A stretch of 64,000 bases of DNA, taken from the NCBI RefSeq assembly GCF_013282215.1, contig NZ_CP048103.1, forward strand, positions 1,178,001 to 1,242,000, given 5' to 3'. Of the stretch, positions 1 to 7,939 are shown piece by piece. Position 1 is the first letter of the stretch, and every line of letters begins with the position of its first letter. The notes beneath the pieces were generated by a model that searched no databases, had not been told where the DNA came from, and worked only from the letters and a program-made list of their open reading frames with translations. The translations under genes were made by a program, and so were the position numbers. This DNA is from Kroppenstedtia eburnea. Its GTDB lineage: Bacteria > Bacillota > Bacilli > Thermoactinomycetales > DSM-45169.

Positions 1-557
1 ATCTGTTGGAGGTTGTGCTTGTCCTGGTTCCGCACGGTTTTGCCAAAGTACAGGTTGGCAGCATTCTCAACGCCATACGATCCGCTGCCGAGGTAGATCG
101 TGTTCAGATACATCTCCAATATTTCACGTTTGGTATACAGGATCTCCAGATTGGCCGCAATGATGCTCTCTTTGATCTTGCGGTTGACTGTTTTTTCCTC
201 GCTCAGATAAAGGTTGCGGGCTAACTGCATGGTGATCGTGCTTCCGCCTTGAACCATTTTCCCCGCTTTGAGATCAACCCATAAGGCACGTGCCACCGAA
301 TAAGGATCAATGCCCGGATGGGACATAAACCGGTGATCTTCGATCGCAATGAAAGCCTTCCACAGGTTCTCGGGCATGTCGTTTATGGAGACACAGACGG
401 TGTTTGTCACCTCGGGCCGGGAGGGAAACTTGCTGTCCTTCATCAGGATCTGACCGGTAACTATGGTGAACAATCCTCCGGTAATGAAAAAAATCAACAG
501 GAATGAAAGCAGTCGTTTTATTTTGTGAACCCGTCGTTTTTTTCCGGAAATTTTCAT
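1..557 (-). CDS. Penicillin-binding protein, N-terminal transglycosylase part (partial)
   Basis: This is the first 185 or so residues of a membrane-bound peptidoglycan glycosyltransferase; the rest lies beyond the left edge. Residues 14-35 form a signal anchor. The GT51 signature is clear: AIEDHRFMSHPG at about 71-82 contains the catalytic Glu73, followed by GGSTITMQLARNLYL and the KIKESIIAANLE / EMYLNTIYLG motifs. The family polymerises lipid II outside the membrane. A transpeptidase domain would follow in a class A PBP but cannot be seen here, so a monofunctional enzyme is not excluded. The ATG at 557 has a GGAGG 9 bases upstream. Confidence 0.9.
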   Translation of the reverse strand, partial: MKISGKKRRVHKIKRLLSFLLIFFITGGLFTIVTGQILMKDSKFPSRPEVTNTVCVSINDMPENLWKAFIAIEDHRFMSHPGIDPYSVARALWVDLKAGKMVQGGSTITMQLARNLYLSEEKTVNRKIKESIIAANLEILYTKREILEMYLNTIYLGSGSYGVENAANLYFGKTVRNQDKHNLQQ

Positions 558-744
558 TGAGTGAACCTCCATTTGTGTATATCTGTTATGATGGCATGAT
601 CCTTCATCAGTATTTGTTTATTACTGTAATGGATGGGTTACAGAGGTTCTATCGATTACCCTTTACCTGGCCTAACATTTTTGTCATGTTTGTTTCACAT
701 TGCGGTAAGAAATGAGTGGTGCTGATGGAGATAATATCCAACCT
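558..744. other. Intergenic leader of the PBP gene
   Basis: No coding sequence is supported here. The segment is AT-richer than its surroundings and should hold the promoter of the leftward PBP gene. It ends where the first palindromic repeat begins. Confidence 0.4.
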
Positions 745-882
745 CTAGAAGTGTTGTGAAAAAGCTATTCACAGGGAGGGTTGGGTTTCACATGGAGTGA
801 CTTTGGCTCGTAAGAACAACGGAACGAAATGTGAAACCCAATCCCGACCGTCCAAGAATGCACTAAATCACAACGCTTCTAG
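745..882 (+). repeat. Dispersed palindromic repeat, copy A (short form)
   Basis: It starts CTAGAAGTGTTGTGA and ends TCACAACGCTTCTAG, so the ends are near-perfect inverted repeats. Inside lie GGGTTGGGTTTCACATG and, about 40 bases later, its imperfect complement ATGTGAAACCCAATCCC, giving a strong internal hairpin. The same arrangement recurs at least nine more times in this window. It shares its last four bases (CTAG, 879-882) with the first four of copy B. No coding capacity is evident, which fits a MITE-like or REP-like intergenic element. Confidence 0.85.
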
Positions 883-1123
883 AAGTGTTGTGAAAAAGTC
901 GTTCATACCCATAGGGCACAAGTCGTGCCAGGGTCGCTTCGCTCCCCGGTCTCGCTATGCACTCACCAGCACAAGTCTCGCCTAGGTCACTCCGTTCCCG
1001 GTCTCGCTATGTAGGGAGGGTTGGGTTTCACATGGAGTGATTTTGGATCGCCAGAACAACGAAAAGGTCATGTGAAACCCAATCCCGACCGTCCAAGAAC
1101 GCACGAATTCACAATGCTTCTAG
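879..1123 (+). repeat. Dispersed palindromic repeat, copy B (long form)
   Basis: This is a tandem neighbour of copy A with the same ends (CTAGAAGTGTTGTGA and TCACAATGCTTCTAG) and the same internal hairpin at about 1016-1090. Between the left end and the hairpin there is an extra segment of about 100 bases holding two related units, each ending CCGGTCTCGCTATG. A one-unit version of this insert is present in copy D near 9944-10003. Confidence 0.85.
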
Positions 1124-1232
1124 TTGGCAGAGGGAAACCGCATGGGTTATATTTCCAAATATTGCTGTTCCAAATGAATACTTTATGGTATGGTGAAAAG
1201 TGGCGTAATACTCTGGAAAGAAGTGAGAACCC

Positions 1233-1790
1233 ATGTCAGAGGAATCAACTGTGATTAAGTTGTTGGAAGGGGAACGGGTCTATTTACGGCCGCCGGAAAA
1301 AAGGGACCTGGGACTTTTTTATCAGAGTTTTTACAACCCCATGGTTCGGAGGTTGACGGGGACTTATCGTGTGATGTCCATGGATGCGATGGGCAGTTGG
1401 TTGGAACGGGTGACCCATGACGAAAGCCGGTTGCTGTTGTGTATTGTGGACCGGGAGGATGATCGGGTGGTCGGGGATGTGGAGCTGTTGGAGATGGATC
1501 CGGTGAACCGGAGTGCTCATATACGGATCGCTCTCCGTGATGAAAAGGAATTTGGAAAAGGGTACGGGACAGAGGCTATGGGTTTGATGTTGGATCACGG
1601 CTTCGGTTGTCTCAACCTGCACCGGATCGAGTTGGAGGTTTTCGACTACAATCATCGGGCGATCCGTACATATGAAAAGCTGGGCTTTCGCCGGGAAGGT
1701 GTCAGGCGGGAGGCCCTGTTTTACGAAGGTGCCTATCATGATGTGATCCAGATGGGACTGCTGGCCAGGGAGTATCGGAAGAAGAAATAA
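1233..1790 (+). CDS. GNAT family N-acetyltransferase (RimJ/RimL type)
   Basis: This 185-residue single-domain GNAT protein opens with LLEGERVYLRPPEKRDL, the usual RimJ/RimL-like N-terminal strand. The acetyl-CoA binding loop region is EFGKGYGTEAMGLMLDHGF at about 108-126, followed by LNLHRIELEVFDYNHRAIRTYEKLGFRREGV, the typical C-terminal strand and helix. Family members acetylate protein N-termini, polyamines or small amines; the substrate cannot be told from sequence. The ATG at 1233 was chosen because conserved sequence begins soon after it. A bidirectional terminator lies downstream. Confidence 0.88.
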   Translation: MSEESTVIKLLEGERVYLRPPEKRDLGLFYQSFYNPMVRRLTGTYRVMSMDAMGSWLERVTHDESRLLLCIVDREDDRVVGDVELLEMDPVNRSAHIRIALRDEKEFGKGYGTEAMGLMLDHGFGCLNLHRIELEVFDYNHRAIRTYEKLGFRREGVRREALFYEGAYHDVIQMGLLAREYRKKK

Positions 1791-1854
1791 AAGAAAACCG
1801 GATGCCTGTTACAGAGATCAAAACAATTGGCAAGTTACATGGGTATTTCCACCA

Positions 1855-1888
1855 AACATCCCGCCTTTCACCGGAAAGGCGGGATGTT
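1855..1888. terminator. Bidirectional terminator between convergent genes
   Basis: A perfect 14-bp stem (AACATCCCGCCTTT / AAAGGCGGGATGTT) with a 6-base loop lies between the convergent GNAT and YdcF genes. T-rich sequence follows on the plus strand. Confidence 0.85.
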
Positions 1889-1892
1889 GTTC

Positions 1893-2477
1893 TTATTTGG
1901 TCAATCGATATTTGATTATGGACAGGCATTCCCGGGCCTTGTAATAGGGGGTGAACAGGACGCTGGAGTGGACGGGGGCGGGTTCGGCGCGGATCCCGGC
2001 TTGCCGGGCCAAGGCGAGGGACCGGTACATGTGATAATCATGGGTGACGAGATAGATGTTTTGAATGTCGTTCGGTTTGAGGAGTTTTTTGGAGTATTGC
2101 AGGTTTTCCTTCGTATTGGTCGATTCTTCTTCCAGAAGCAAATCCTTGGGCGGAACCCCCTGCTCCATCAGGTATCTCTTCATCCCTTCCGCTTCGGAGA
2201 TCCCGTCGTCTCCAACGCCGCCGGAACAGATGATCCACTGGACCTGTCCTTTGTGGTACAAAGAGAGGGCCATCTGCAACCGCTCCCGCAACGCCGGGCT
2301 CGGTTGGCTGTCCCAGAGGGCTGCTCCCAGCACCAGAGCCGCATCCCGCGGATGATCGGCCACTCGGACATCATCATAGCGGGAGGCCTGCACCCAGAAA
2401 GGGATTATTAAAAGGGCAAAGATGAGACACAGGATCACTCCGCTCCAAAGCCATCGTTTTTTCAATGAGAGGAACAC
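1893..2477 (-). CDS. YdcF/SanA family DUF218 membrane protein
   Basis: This 194-residue protein has one N-terminal membrane segment (about 10-30) and an extracytoplasmic DUF218 domain. The domain shows the characteristic DAALVLGAALW start, IICSGGVGDDGISEAEGMKRYL in the middle, and LEEESTNTKENLQYSKKLL plus VTHDYHMYRSLALARQAG towards the end. The family includes E. coli YdcF and SanA and is linked to envelope functions, but no reaction is established. The ATG at 2477 precedes a Lys/Arg-rich start (FLSLKKRW). The leftward gene runs into the shared terminator immediately after its stop codon. Confidence 0.88.
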   Translation of the reverse strand: MFLSLKKRWLWSGVILCLIFALLIIPFWVQASRYDDVRVADHPRDAALVLGAALWDSQPSPALRERLQMALSLYHKGQVQWIICSGGVGDDGISEAEGMKRYLMEQGVPPKDLLLEEESTNTKENLQYSKKLLKPNDIQNIYLVTHDYHMYRSLALARQAGIRAEPAPVHSSVLFTPYYKARECLSIIKYRLTK

Positions 2478-2520
2478 TCCTTACCGGTGAGGAAGGTTTG
2501 GACCTCTCTCATTCTATCAG

Positions 2521-2958
2521 ACGGGGTCTTCCGGGTGCAGGAAACAGGGGCAGATACAGAACTATCGATCAACCGGAAAATCGGTGGTGGGAGGGGGTCG
2601 TATGCTGTCGAAGCGGGACCGGGAGCGAAGCGAACTTGGTGAGAAATTTGCTTTGCCAGACATTACGGTAGGAACCGTTCATGCGCTATAAGGGGCTGAA
2701 CGAAAGGTGATCCTCTTTTCACCTGTGTATGCCGAGGCGAATCAAGGGACTTCTTTTTTCTTTGATCGCAATAAAAATATGCTGAATGTGGCTGTCTTCC
2801 GGGCAGAGGATAGCCTTCTTGTGATCGGATCAGTGGACAACTGAAATCCTGAAGATGTAAGCAAGCCTTCCGGACTGTTGGCACGATACTTATTTGCTGA
2901 TGAAGGAAATTGTTTGAGTGATCGGATGGATAAAAGCCCTTTCATAACAGGAATGTGA
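2521..2958 (+). pseudogene. Decayed superfamily I DNA helicase (Dna2-like AAA) C-terminus
   Basis: One reading frame across this stretch encodes an obvious helicase C-terminus interrupted by stops. DITVGTVHAL, a stop, GAERKVILFSPVYAE, then FFFDRNKNMLNVAVFRAEDSLLVIG, a stop, and PSGLLARYLFADEGN. The intact family reads TVHALQGAER, so the first stop is a CAA to TAA change of the conserved Gln. The second stop lies just after LVIGSVDN. The frame ends with TGA at 2956. No start, Walker A or Walker B region remains upstream. It is a relic, not a gene. Confidence 0.75.
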
Positions 2959-3089
2959 GGTGGAAAACAGGATTTTACTGTTGGACAAGCTATGAACGAC
3001 TCAGGAATGGCGGGTTGTTTGAACAAAGAAGCTGATGAATTTCAAAACATCTTCTTTGCTAGAACTGTCTTTATAGGGAGGGGAATGGT

Positions 3090-3608
3090 GTGATATTCGA
3101 GCAGGTCTGTGAAGAACTGAAGAAGAGTACAGGAGAGGAACTGAAGCAGGTTTTGGTATTTGACCATGAGGCAAAAGAGGTGGATTGCGGTGCCCGCCTG
3201 GCGGAGTTTGAGGGGGATGATGCCAATGAAGTTTATGAACGGTTGAAGGACAGGGTGGATGACAATGTTCAGTTGGCTTTTCATTGTACCGGAATCATCG
3301 TTGGGGAGTCCGCTTCCCAGTGGGATCTCCTTCGTTGGGCGCAAACCCACGGGATCAATTATGGTCTGGATACGGAGGATTTGGTCCGGGAACTTGAGAA
3401 AGTGGATGCGAAATATGGGATCAAACTGATCCGGGTGGACAGGGATCAAGTGCATTTCCGATTAAAGGAGTTACCGGAGGAGTTAGATGTTTTTATTGAT
3501 CATTTGTGTCGTTTCTGTCCGGATCTTCTCGCGCAAATGTATCATGATCCCGAAGTATTAAAAAAAGAGATCCGGGAAACAAAAACAGTGCCACTTTGGT
3601 GGGACTAA
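3090..3608 (+). CDS. DUF4253-like hypothetical protein
   Basis: This 172-residue soluble protein has no membrane segment or signal peptide. The C-terminal part (WDLLRWAQTHGINYGL, later HFRLKELPEE, FCPDLLAQM and the very end VPLWWD) resembles DUF4253, whose members end with a CPD...Q...WWD pattern. The biochemical role of that family is unknown. The GTG at 3090 has a good ribosome binding site (GGGAGGGG, spacing 6). A terminator follows. The family assignment rests on motif memory and is moderate. Confidence 0.65.
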   Translation: MIFEQVCEELKKSTGEELKQVLVFDHEAKEVDCGARLAEFEGDDANEVYERLKDRVDDNVQLAFHCTGIIVGESASQWDLLRWAQTHGINYGLDTEDLVRELEKVDAKYGIKLIRVDRDQVHFRLKELPEELDVFIDHLCRFCPDLLAQMYHDPEVLKKEIRETKTVPLWWD

Positions 3609-3658
3609 ACCAACGGACTTCAATCGGAAGAAAACAAAAACATCGGAATTCCACGAGG

Positions 3659-3676
3659 GCGTGTCTGATAATTCAA
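3659..3676 (+). repeat. Short recurring motif GCGTGTCTGATAATTCAA
   Basis: GCGTGTCTGATAATTC occurs here, at 6876-6891 and, with one change, at 52443-52458. At the latter two sites it forms the outer part of palindromic repeats C and I, so here it is probably a repeat remnant. It lies between a gene and a truncated glycosylase. Confidence 0.6.
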
Positions 3677-3679
3677 GTG

Positions 3680-3716
3680 AACCCGCCGTTCCTGTTGAAA
3701 GGCGGGTTATTCTTTG
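3680..3716 (+). terminator. Terminator of the DUF4253-like gene
   Basis: Stem AACCCGCC / GGCGGGTT with a 13-base loop, followed by ATTCTTTGTTT. Confidence 0.75.
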
Positions 3717-3720
3717 TTTA

Positions 3721-4023
3721 ATGGACAGACACTTCCGGGCCTATGACAAGGAGGCGGCACGCAGGGCGTGCCTGAAGCACCTGGAGCGACAACTGGAGGA
3801 GAAATCCCCACAGTGGGTTATGTGTCTGGGGAATGTGGCGGTGCAATGGTTTTTCCTTGACCCGGAAGCGGAGGTGAGGGCGTTGCGTGGCAGCTGGCAT
3901 ACCGTCCGGGAAATCGGGACCCGGGTCAGCTATCATCCCTTGGCCGTCCGCCGGCGTCCCAACCTGCGTTCACGATTCCTGGAGGACTGGAGGGCGCTCG
4001 GGGAGGGCTTCCGGGGAAAATAA
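3721..4023 (+). pseudogene. C-terminal fragment of a uracil-DNA glycosylase family protein
   Basis: The frame encodes about 100 residues matching the C-terminal half of family 4/5-like uracil-DNA glycosylases. It contains CLKHLERQLEE, WVMCLGNVAVQWFF, RGSWHTV and the hallmark SYHPLAVRRRPNLRSRFLEDW, where SYHPLA carries the conserved active-site histidine. The N-terminal half, with the iron-sulfur cysteines and the uracil-recognition motif, is missing. The frame is open upstream to 3661 but that part is occupied by a terminator and a repeat remnant. The fragment is probably non-functional. Translation from the ATG at 3721 is possible but would give half a domain. Confidence 0.75.
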
Positions 4024-4380
4024 AAGGAGCCCTCCTACCCCCAAGGGGCGGAAGGGCTTCAATGAAGCAATATAGGGATTGGGTGTGCTCCTACTTACTC
4101 AGCGTACAGCAAATTCCGTACAAATGCATTATATAAATAATTCCATTGTGATAATAAATAATGTTCGGCGATCCAAAAAAAGGAGGGTGGCGGGTGTACC
4201 CTCTTTTTGTGTTGAATGCAGTGAGAAGATGGAGATTTCCGAATTTGACTCCTCCTTCATTCTCTTCCTTGCATTGTCTCCATTTCGGTGTACGATAGAA
4301 AAGGTCCTGGGTTTTGGGGTCGAAAACGTGTTTCCATTGCAGAAAAAGATGTGATACAAAACAGACAGGAGGAGCGGCAA

Positions 4381-4848
4381 GTGAAACCTATCCCGACAGA
4401 AAAGTCCCGCGCAGTCAAGACATCACTGGTCTTGCCGCCGGACACCAATTATATGGGCACCATCTTCGGTGGCAAGGTATTGGCATATATCGACGAGGTG
4501 GCGGGGATTGCTGCCATGCGCCACTCGGGGCGGCCGGTGGTCACCGCATCGATCGATTCCGTCGACTTTCTCCTTCCGGTGAGAGAGGGGGACATTATGA
4601 CCGTGGAAGCCTTTGTCACCTGGACAGGACGCACCTCGATGGAGGTGTACACCCAGGTGACAACGGAGAAGGGTCCCGGTGGGGAGCCCCGGTTGACGGC
4701 CACCTCCTTTGTCACCATGGTGGCGGTGGGGGACGACGGCAAACCGGTTCCCGTCCCACCGGTATTGCCCCGGACGGAGGAGGAAAAGCGGCTCTACGAA
4801 ACGGCTCCGGAACGGCAGCAGTCCAGGAAAAGAGGGAGAGAATTATAA
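4381..4848 (+). CDS. Acyl-CoA thioesterase, hotdog fold (YkhA-like)
   Basis: This 155-residue single hotdog-domain protein hydrolyses acyl-CoA in the cytoplasm, judging from its family. The signature runs LPPDTNYMGTIFGGKVLAYID, where NYMGTIFGG is the active-site strand and helix, then AGIAAMRHSGRPVVTASIDSVDF, the GDIMTVEAFVTWTGRTSMEV core strands and the TATSFVTMVAV strand. The GTG at 4381 was chosen because AGGAGG lies 8 bases upstream; the frame is open further upstream without a good site. A strongly basic tail (RQQSRKRGREL) ends the protein. Confidence 0.9.
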   Translation: MKPIPTEKSRAVKTSLVLPPDTNYMGTIFGGKVLAYIDEVAGIAAMRHSGRPVVTASIDSVDFLLPVREGDIMTVEAFVTWTGRTSMEVYTQVTTEKGPGGEPRLTATSFVTMVAVGDDGKPVPVPPVLPRTEEEKRLYETAPERQQSRKRGREL

Positions 4849-4849
4849 G

Positions 4850-4896
4850 ATTCGGGCGTGGGTTCCGTTCCTTCCCGGAAGGAACCCCCGAATCAT
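4850..4896 (+). terminator. Hairpin after the thioesterase gene
   Basis: GATTCGGG near 4850 pairs with CCCGAATC near 4886, with an inner stem GGTTCC / GGAACC. There is no long T-run, so termination is plausible but not certain. Confidence 0.5.
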
Positions 4897-5021
4897 CATG
4901 GAGTCGGTGGCAGATCCCGGCTCCATTTCTTTTTGAAATGATGAAATTCCCCCTTGTATGGTATATTTGAAATCTTGGGACTGAAAACCAAGTGGAGTTT
5001 ATGATGGAAGGAGGAAGGGTG

Positions 5022-6860
5022 ATGGCCCGTACCATTCCGGAGACGATTGGAAAAGGGGCGACATCGGGGGAGCGGTTGTTGTTTCAAACATTGAAAGAGC
5101 ATCTGCCGCCGGATTATATCGTCTATCATGAGCCGGACATCTACGGCAGGCGACCCGACTTTGTGGTGATCGGCCCGGACCTGGGATTGGTGGTGTTGGA
5201 GGTGAAGGATTACACCAAAAACACCTTGGTGGAACTGAATCCCGATCGCTGGAGCTTGCACAAGGGAGACGGGGAGAGAGTCGCCGTCACCAGCCCCATG
5301 AAGCAGGCCCGGGATTACGCCTTCCGGATCGCCGATAAATTGAAAAAGGATGCCGCCCTGGTTCACACCTCAGGCAAATATGCGATGCAACTCAAATTTC
5401 CCTACGGGTTCGGAACCGTGTTCACCCGGCTGTCCCGGAAGGATCTGCAGGAGACCGGTGTGGAGGAAGTGACCGGGGAGAAACAGGTCCTCGCCCGGGA
5501 AGAAATCGATCCGGAGCGGGACCGGTTCTCCGCGATCCTGCTGCGCCGGAAACTGAGGGAGATGTTACCGGCCCCTTTTTCCATGAACGGGCCGCTGACG
5601 GAACTGGATCTCGCCCGGATCCGGTATCACTTGTTTCCGGAAGTGCGGATCCATGGGAAGGTGTCCAAGGTTCACATGCATGACTCCATCCTGTTTCACC
5701 TGGAAAGTCTGGAGACGATGGATCTGCACCAGGAGAGTCTGGCCAAACAGATCGGGGATCAGCACCGCCTGATCCGCGGAGTGGCCGGGAGCGGGAAAAC
5801 CCTGATCCTGGCCGGCCGGGCCCACCTCCTGGCCAAAGAGCACCCGGATTGGAACATTCTTGTCCTCTGTTTCAACATCTCCCTCTCCCGGGGAATCCAG
5901 CGGATGATCCGGGAGAAATTCAAGGGGTCCGGCTTGCCGGGAGAAGAGGGATGGCCTGATTCCGACAGGATCCAAGTGTTCAACTTCCACGAATGGTTGT
6001 GGAAGGAGTTGAAGAGCAAGGAGGAACAGATCCCTGGTTTGCTGGCAAGACTGTCCCGCAGCACAGAAGGATTCCCCCGTTACGATGCGATTCTGATTGA
6101 TGAGGGACAGGATTTCCAGCCGGAGTGGCTGGCGTTGGTCGGCCGGCTCCTCAATCCCGAAACCCGGTCGCTCTTACTGGTGGAGGATCGGGCGCAGACC
6201 ATCTACTCCCGCAAACGAAGTTACAAACAGGAGATCGGTCTCGATTTTCGCGGACGCTCCCGGGTTCTTACGGTCAACTACCGGAACACCGCCCCCATCG
6301 TCCGTTTCTCCTGGGATTTTTACCGGGCTCACGCTCCCGAAGGCGCTAAGGGAGACGGTGACGTGGAGATTATCGCCCCCCAGAGCACCCTTCGCCAGGG
6401 TCCGGAGCCGGTGGTTCGACGTTTTCGATCCTTCGGGGAAGAGATGGATTTCGTGGCGGGACAAATCCGTCGCCTGCGGGGAGAAGAGGGAATTCCATAC
6501 TCGCGCATGCTGATCCTTTATCGGGTAAAAATCGATGGCACCATCGATGGGATCCGGGAGTCTCTCAAAAAAAAGGGGATTCCCTTCACCTGGATCGCGG
6601 AGAATAACCGGGCAAAACGATCCTATGACCCCAAGGAACCCACCGTCAAGATCAGCACCATCGACAGCAGCAAAGGGCTGGACTTTGACGCGGTGTTTGT
6701 GGTCAATGTGGATCGACTCCCCCTGCCCCGGGAGGAAAACCGGGCCCGGGAAGTCGCTCTCCTCTACATCGCCATGACCCGGGCCAAAAAACACCTGTGT
6801 CTGACGTACTCGGGAGATTCGGAGTTCACCCGATATTTTGATCAGCGACGGAGACTGTAG
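5022..6860 (+). CDS. NERD-domain superfamily I DNA helicase
   Basis: This 612-residue protein joins an N-terminal NERD nuclease-related domain (about 15-125, with GRRPDFVVIGPDLGLVVLEVKDYTK showing the D...EVK catalytic pattern) to a UvrD-like helicase. Walker A GVAGSGKT is at about 252-259, Walker B ILIDEGQDF near 357, STIDSSKGLDF near 545 and YIAMTRAKKHL near 582. Family members are predicted to unwind and cleave DNA; the biological role is not established. The ATG at 5022 has AAGGAGG 7 bases upstream; GTG 4992 and ATG 5001/5004 are in frame but lack such a site. It stands alone and is followed by repeat copy C. Confidence 0.9.
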   Translation: MARTIPETIGKGATSGERLLFQTLKEHLPPDYIVYHEPDIYGRRPDFVVIGPDLGLVVLEVKDYTKNTLVELNPDRWSLHKGDGERVAVTSPMKQARDYAFRIADKLKKDAALVHTSGKYAMQLKFPYGFGTVFTRLSRKDLQETGVEEVTGEKQVLAREEIDPERDRFSAILLRRKLREMLPAPFSMNGPLTELDLARIRYHLFPEVRIHGKVSKVHMHDSILFHLESLETMDLHQESLAKQIGDQHRLIRGVAGSGKTLILAGRAHLLAKEHPDWNILVLCFNISLSRGIQRMIREKFKGSGLPGEEGWPDSDRIQVFNFHEWLWKELKSKEEQIPGLLARLSRSTEGFPRYDAILIDEGQDFQPEWLALVGRLLNPETRSLLLVEDRAQTIYSRKRSYKQEIGLDFRGRSRVLTVNYRNTAPIVRFSWDFYRAHAPEGAKGDGDVEIIAPQSTLRQGPEPVVRRFRSFGEEMDFVAGQIRRLRGEEGIPYSRMLILYRVKIDGTIDGIRESLKKKGIPFTWIAENNRAKRSYDPKEPTVKISTIDSSKGLDFDAVFVVNVDRLPLPREENRAREVALLYIAMTRAKKHLCLTYSGDSEFTRYFDQRRRL

Positions 6861-6875
6861 GACTCTGTATCAAGG

Positions 6876-7038
6876 GCGTGTCTGATAATTCGATTTTCCG
6901 TGGAATGTGAGACGTTGTGAGAGTAACAGAGGGAGGGTTGGGTTTCACATGGAGTGATTTTGGATCGTCAGAACAACGAAAACGACATGTGAAACCCAAT
7001 CCCGACCGCCTTCAAACGCACTAAATCACAATGCTTCC
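6876..7038 (+). repeat. Dispersed palindromic repeat, copy C
   Basis: The hairpin core (GGGTTGGGTTTCACATGGAG ... ACATGTGAAACCCAATCCCG) and the right end AATCACAATGCTTC are as in copy A. The left side differs: it carries GCGTGTCTGATAATTC, then TTTTCCGTGGAATGTGAG and ACGTTGTGAGAG in place of the usual CTAGAAG end. Copy I at 52.4 kb has the same variant left side. Confidence 0.8.
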
Positions 7039-7152
7039 GACTCGGGGGATATAACCAAACCACCAATCATCATCCTTTGGTGCTACAATAGTTTTGGTCA
7101 TAAATGGAATTATTGAATGGATGTGGTGATGGATCGAAAGAGGTGAACGTCG

Positions 7153-7878
7153 TTGTTTCCGAAAAAATGGGCTTTGACTTTATTGATTTCGTTGTTGTTC
7201 TTTTTACCGGCCTGTTCCATTATTGAAGATTTCTATCCCAAGATTGACAAAGAAGAAGTGACCAAGGAACTGAAAGGTTATTTAAAAAGTAAGTATCAAA
7301 AAGAGTTTTCCATTACAAAGATCAGGAGGTCCTGCACAGGATTCGGAGCCAGTTGTGCCCATCAAGTGGATGCCGATGCTTATGCCAAAGGAGAGCCGGA
7401 GATCAAATTCAGTGTCAATTATGACTTGGAAACAAGGAAGAGTGAAGATGCCTATCATGCTGGATACTGGGGCAAACAGGCTCAAGATGAGTGGAATAAT
7501 GCAGTGAAACACAGCTTCCGGGTGAAACCCGGGATGTTGGAAATAAGGGTTTCCGTCAATGAAGAGCTTGTGAAGCCGGATTCCTTTCCGTACTATCGAG
7601 AAGTTTTGGGCAGCATGATTGACATGGTCTATCTTGACATCGATGTGAACAAATGCGAAGACACCCGGGAAAGTTGGAAGCGAGAAGCGCAAAAGTTGAT
7701 TAAGTTGAAGGAGCATCTGTCCGCCGACGAGGTGACGGATGGGGAGATGGAATATTTTGGGGTGACAGTGGACGAGGTTAAGGATGATGACAAGGGATAC
7801 AGCCGGTCCTCTTGTTACTCGATCACGCTGGATCAGGTGAGCGATGTAGAAAGAACGATGGAGAAAATCCATCCCTGA
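7153..7878 (+). CDS. Hypothetical lipoprotein
   Basis: This 241-residue protein has a lipoprotein signal: WALTLLISLLFFLPACS, with Cys21 the likely lipidated residue. The mature part is charged, with paired cysteines (RRSCTGFGASC at about 58-68 and a later CYS), and no domain was recognised. It should be anchored to the outside of the cytoplasmic membrane. The start is TTG at 7153, preceded by AAGAGGTGA. A TACAAT box around 7084-7089 may be its -10 element. Its function is unknown. Confidence 0.75.
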   Translation: MFPKKWALTLLISLLFFLPACSIIEDFYPKIDKEEVTKELKGYLKSKYQKEFSITKIRRSCTGFGASCAHQVDADAYAKGEPEIKFSVNYDLETRKSEDAYHAGYWGKQAQDEWNNAVKHSFRVKPGMLEIRVSVNEELVKPDSFPYYREVLGSMIDMVYLDIDVNKCEDTRESWKREAQKLIKLKEHLSADEVTDGEMEYFGVTVDEVKDDDKGYSRSSCYSITLDQVSDVERTMEKIHP

Positions 7879-7899
7879 AACAACCCGCGCAAATTGACC

Positions 7900-7931
7900 A
7901 AAAATCCGTGCACCCATCTGCACGGATTTTT
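7900..7931. terminator. Bidirectional terminator
   Basis: AAAAATCCGTGCA / TGCACGGATTTTT stem with a short loop lies between the convergent lipoprotein and persulfide dioxygenase genes. It has A and T runs on both sides. Confidence 0.9.
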
Positions 7932-7939
7932 GGTGTGGC

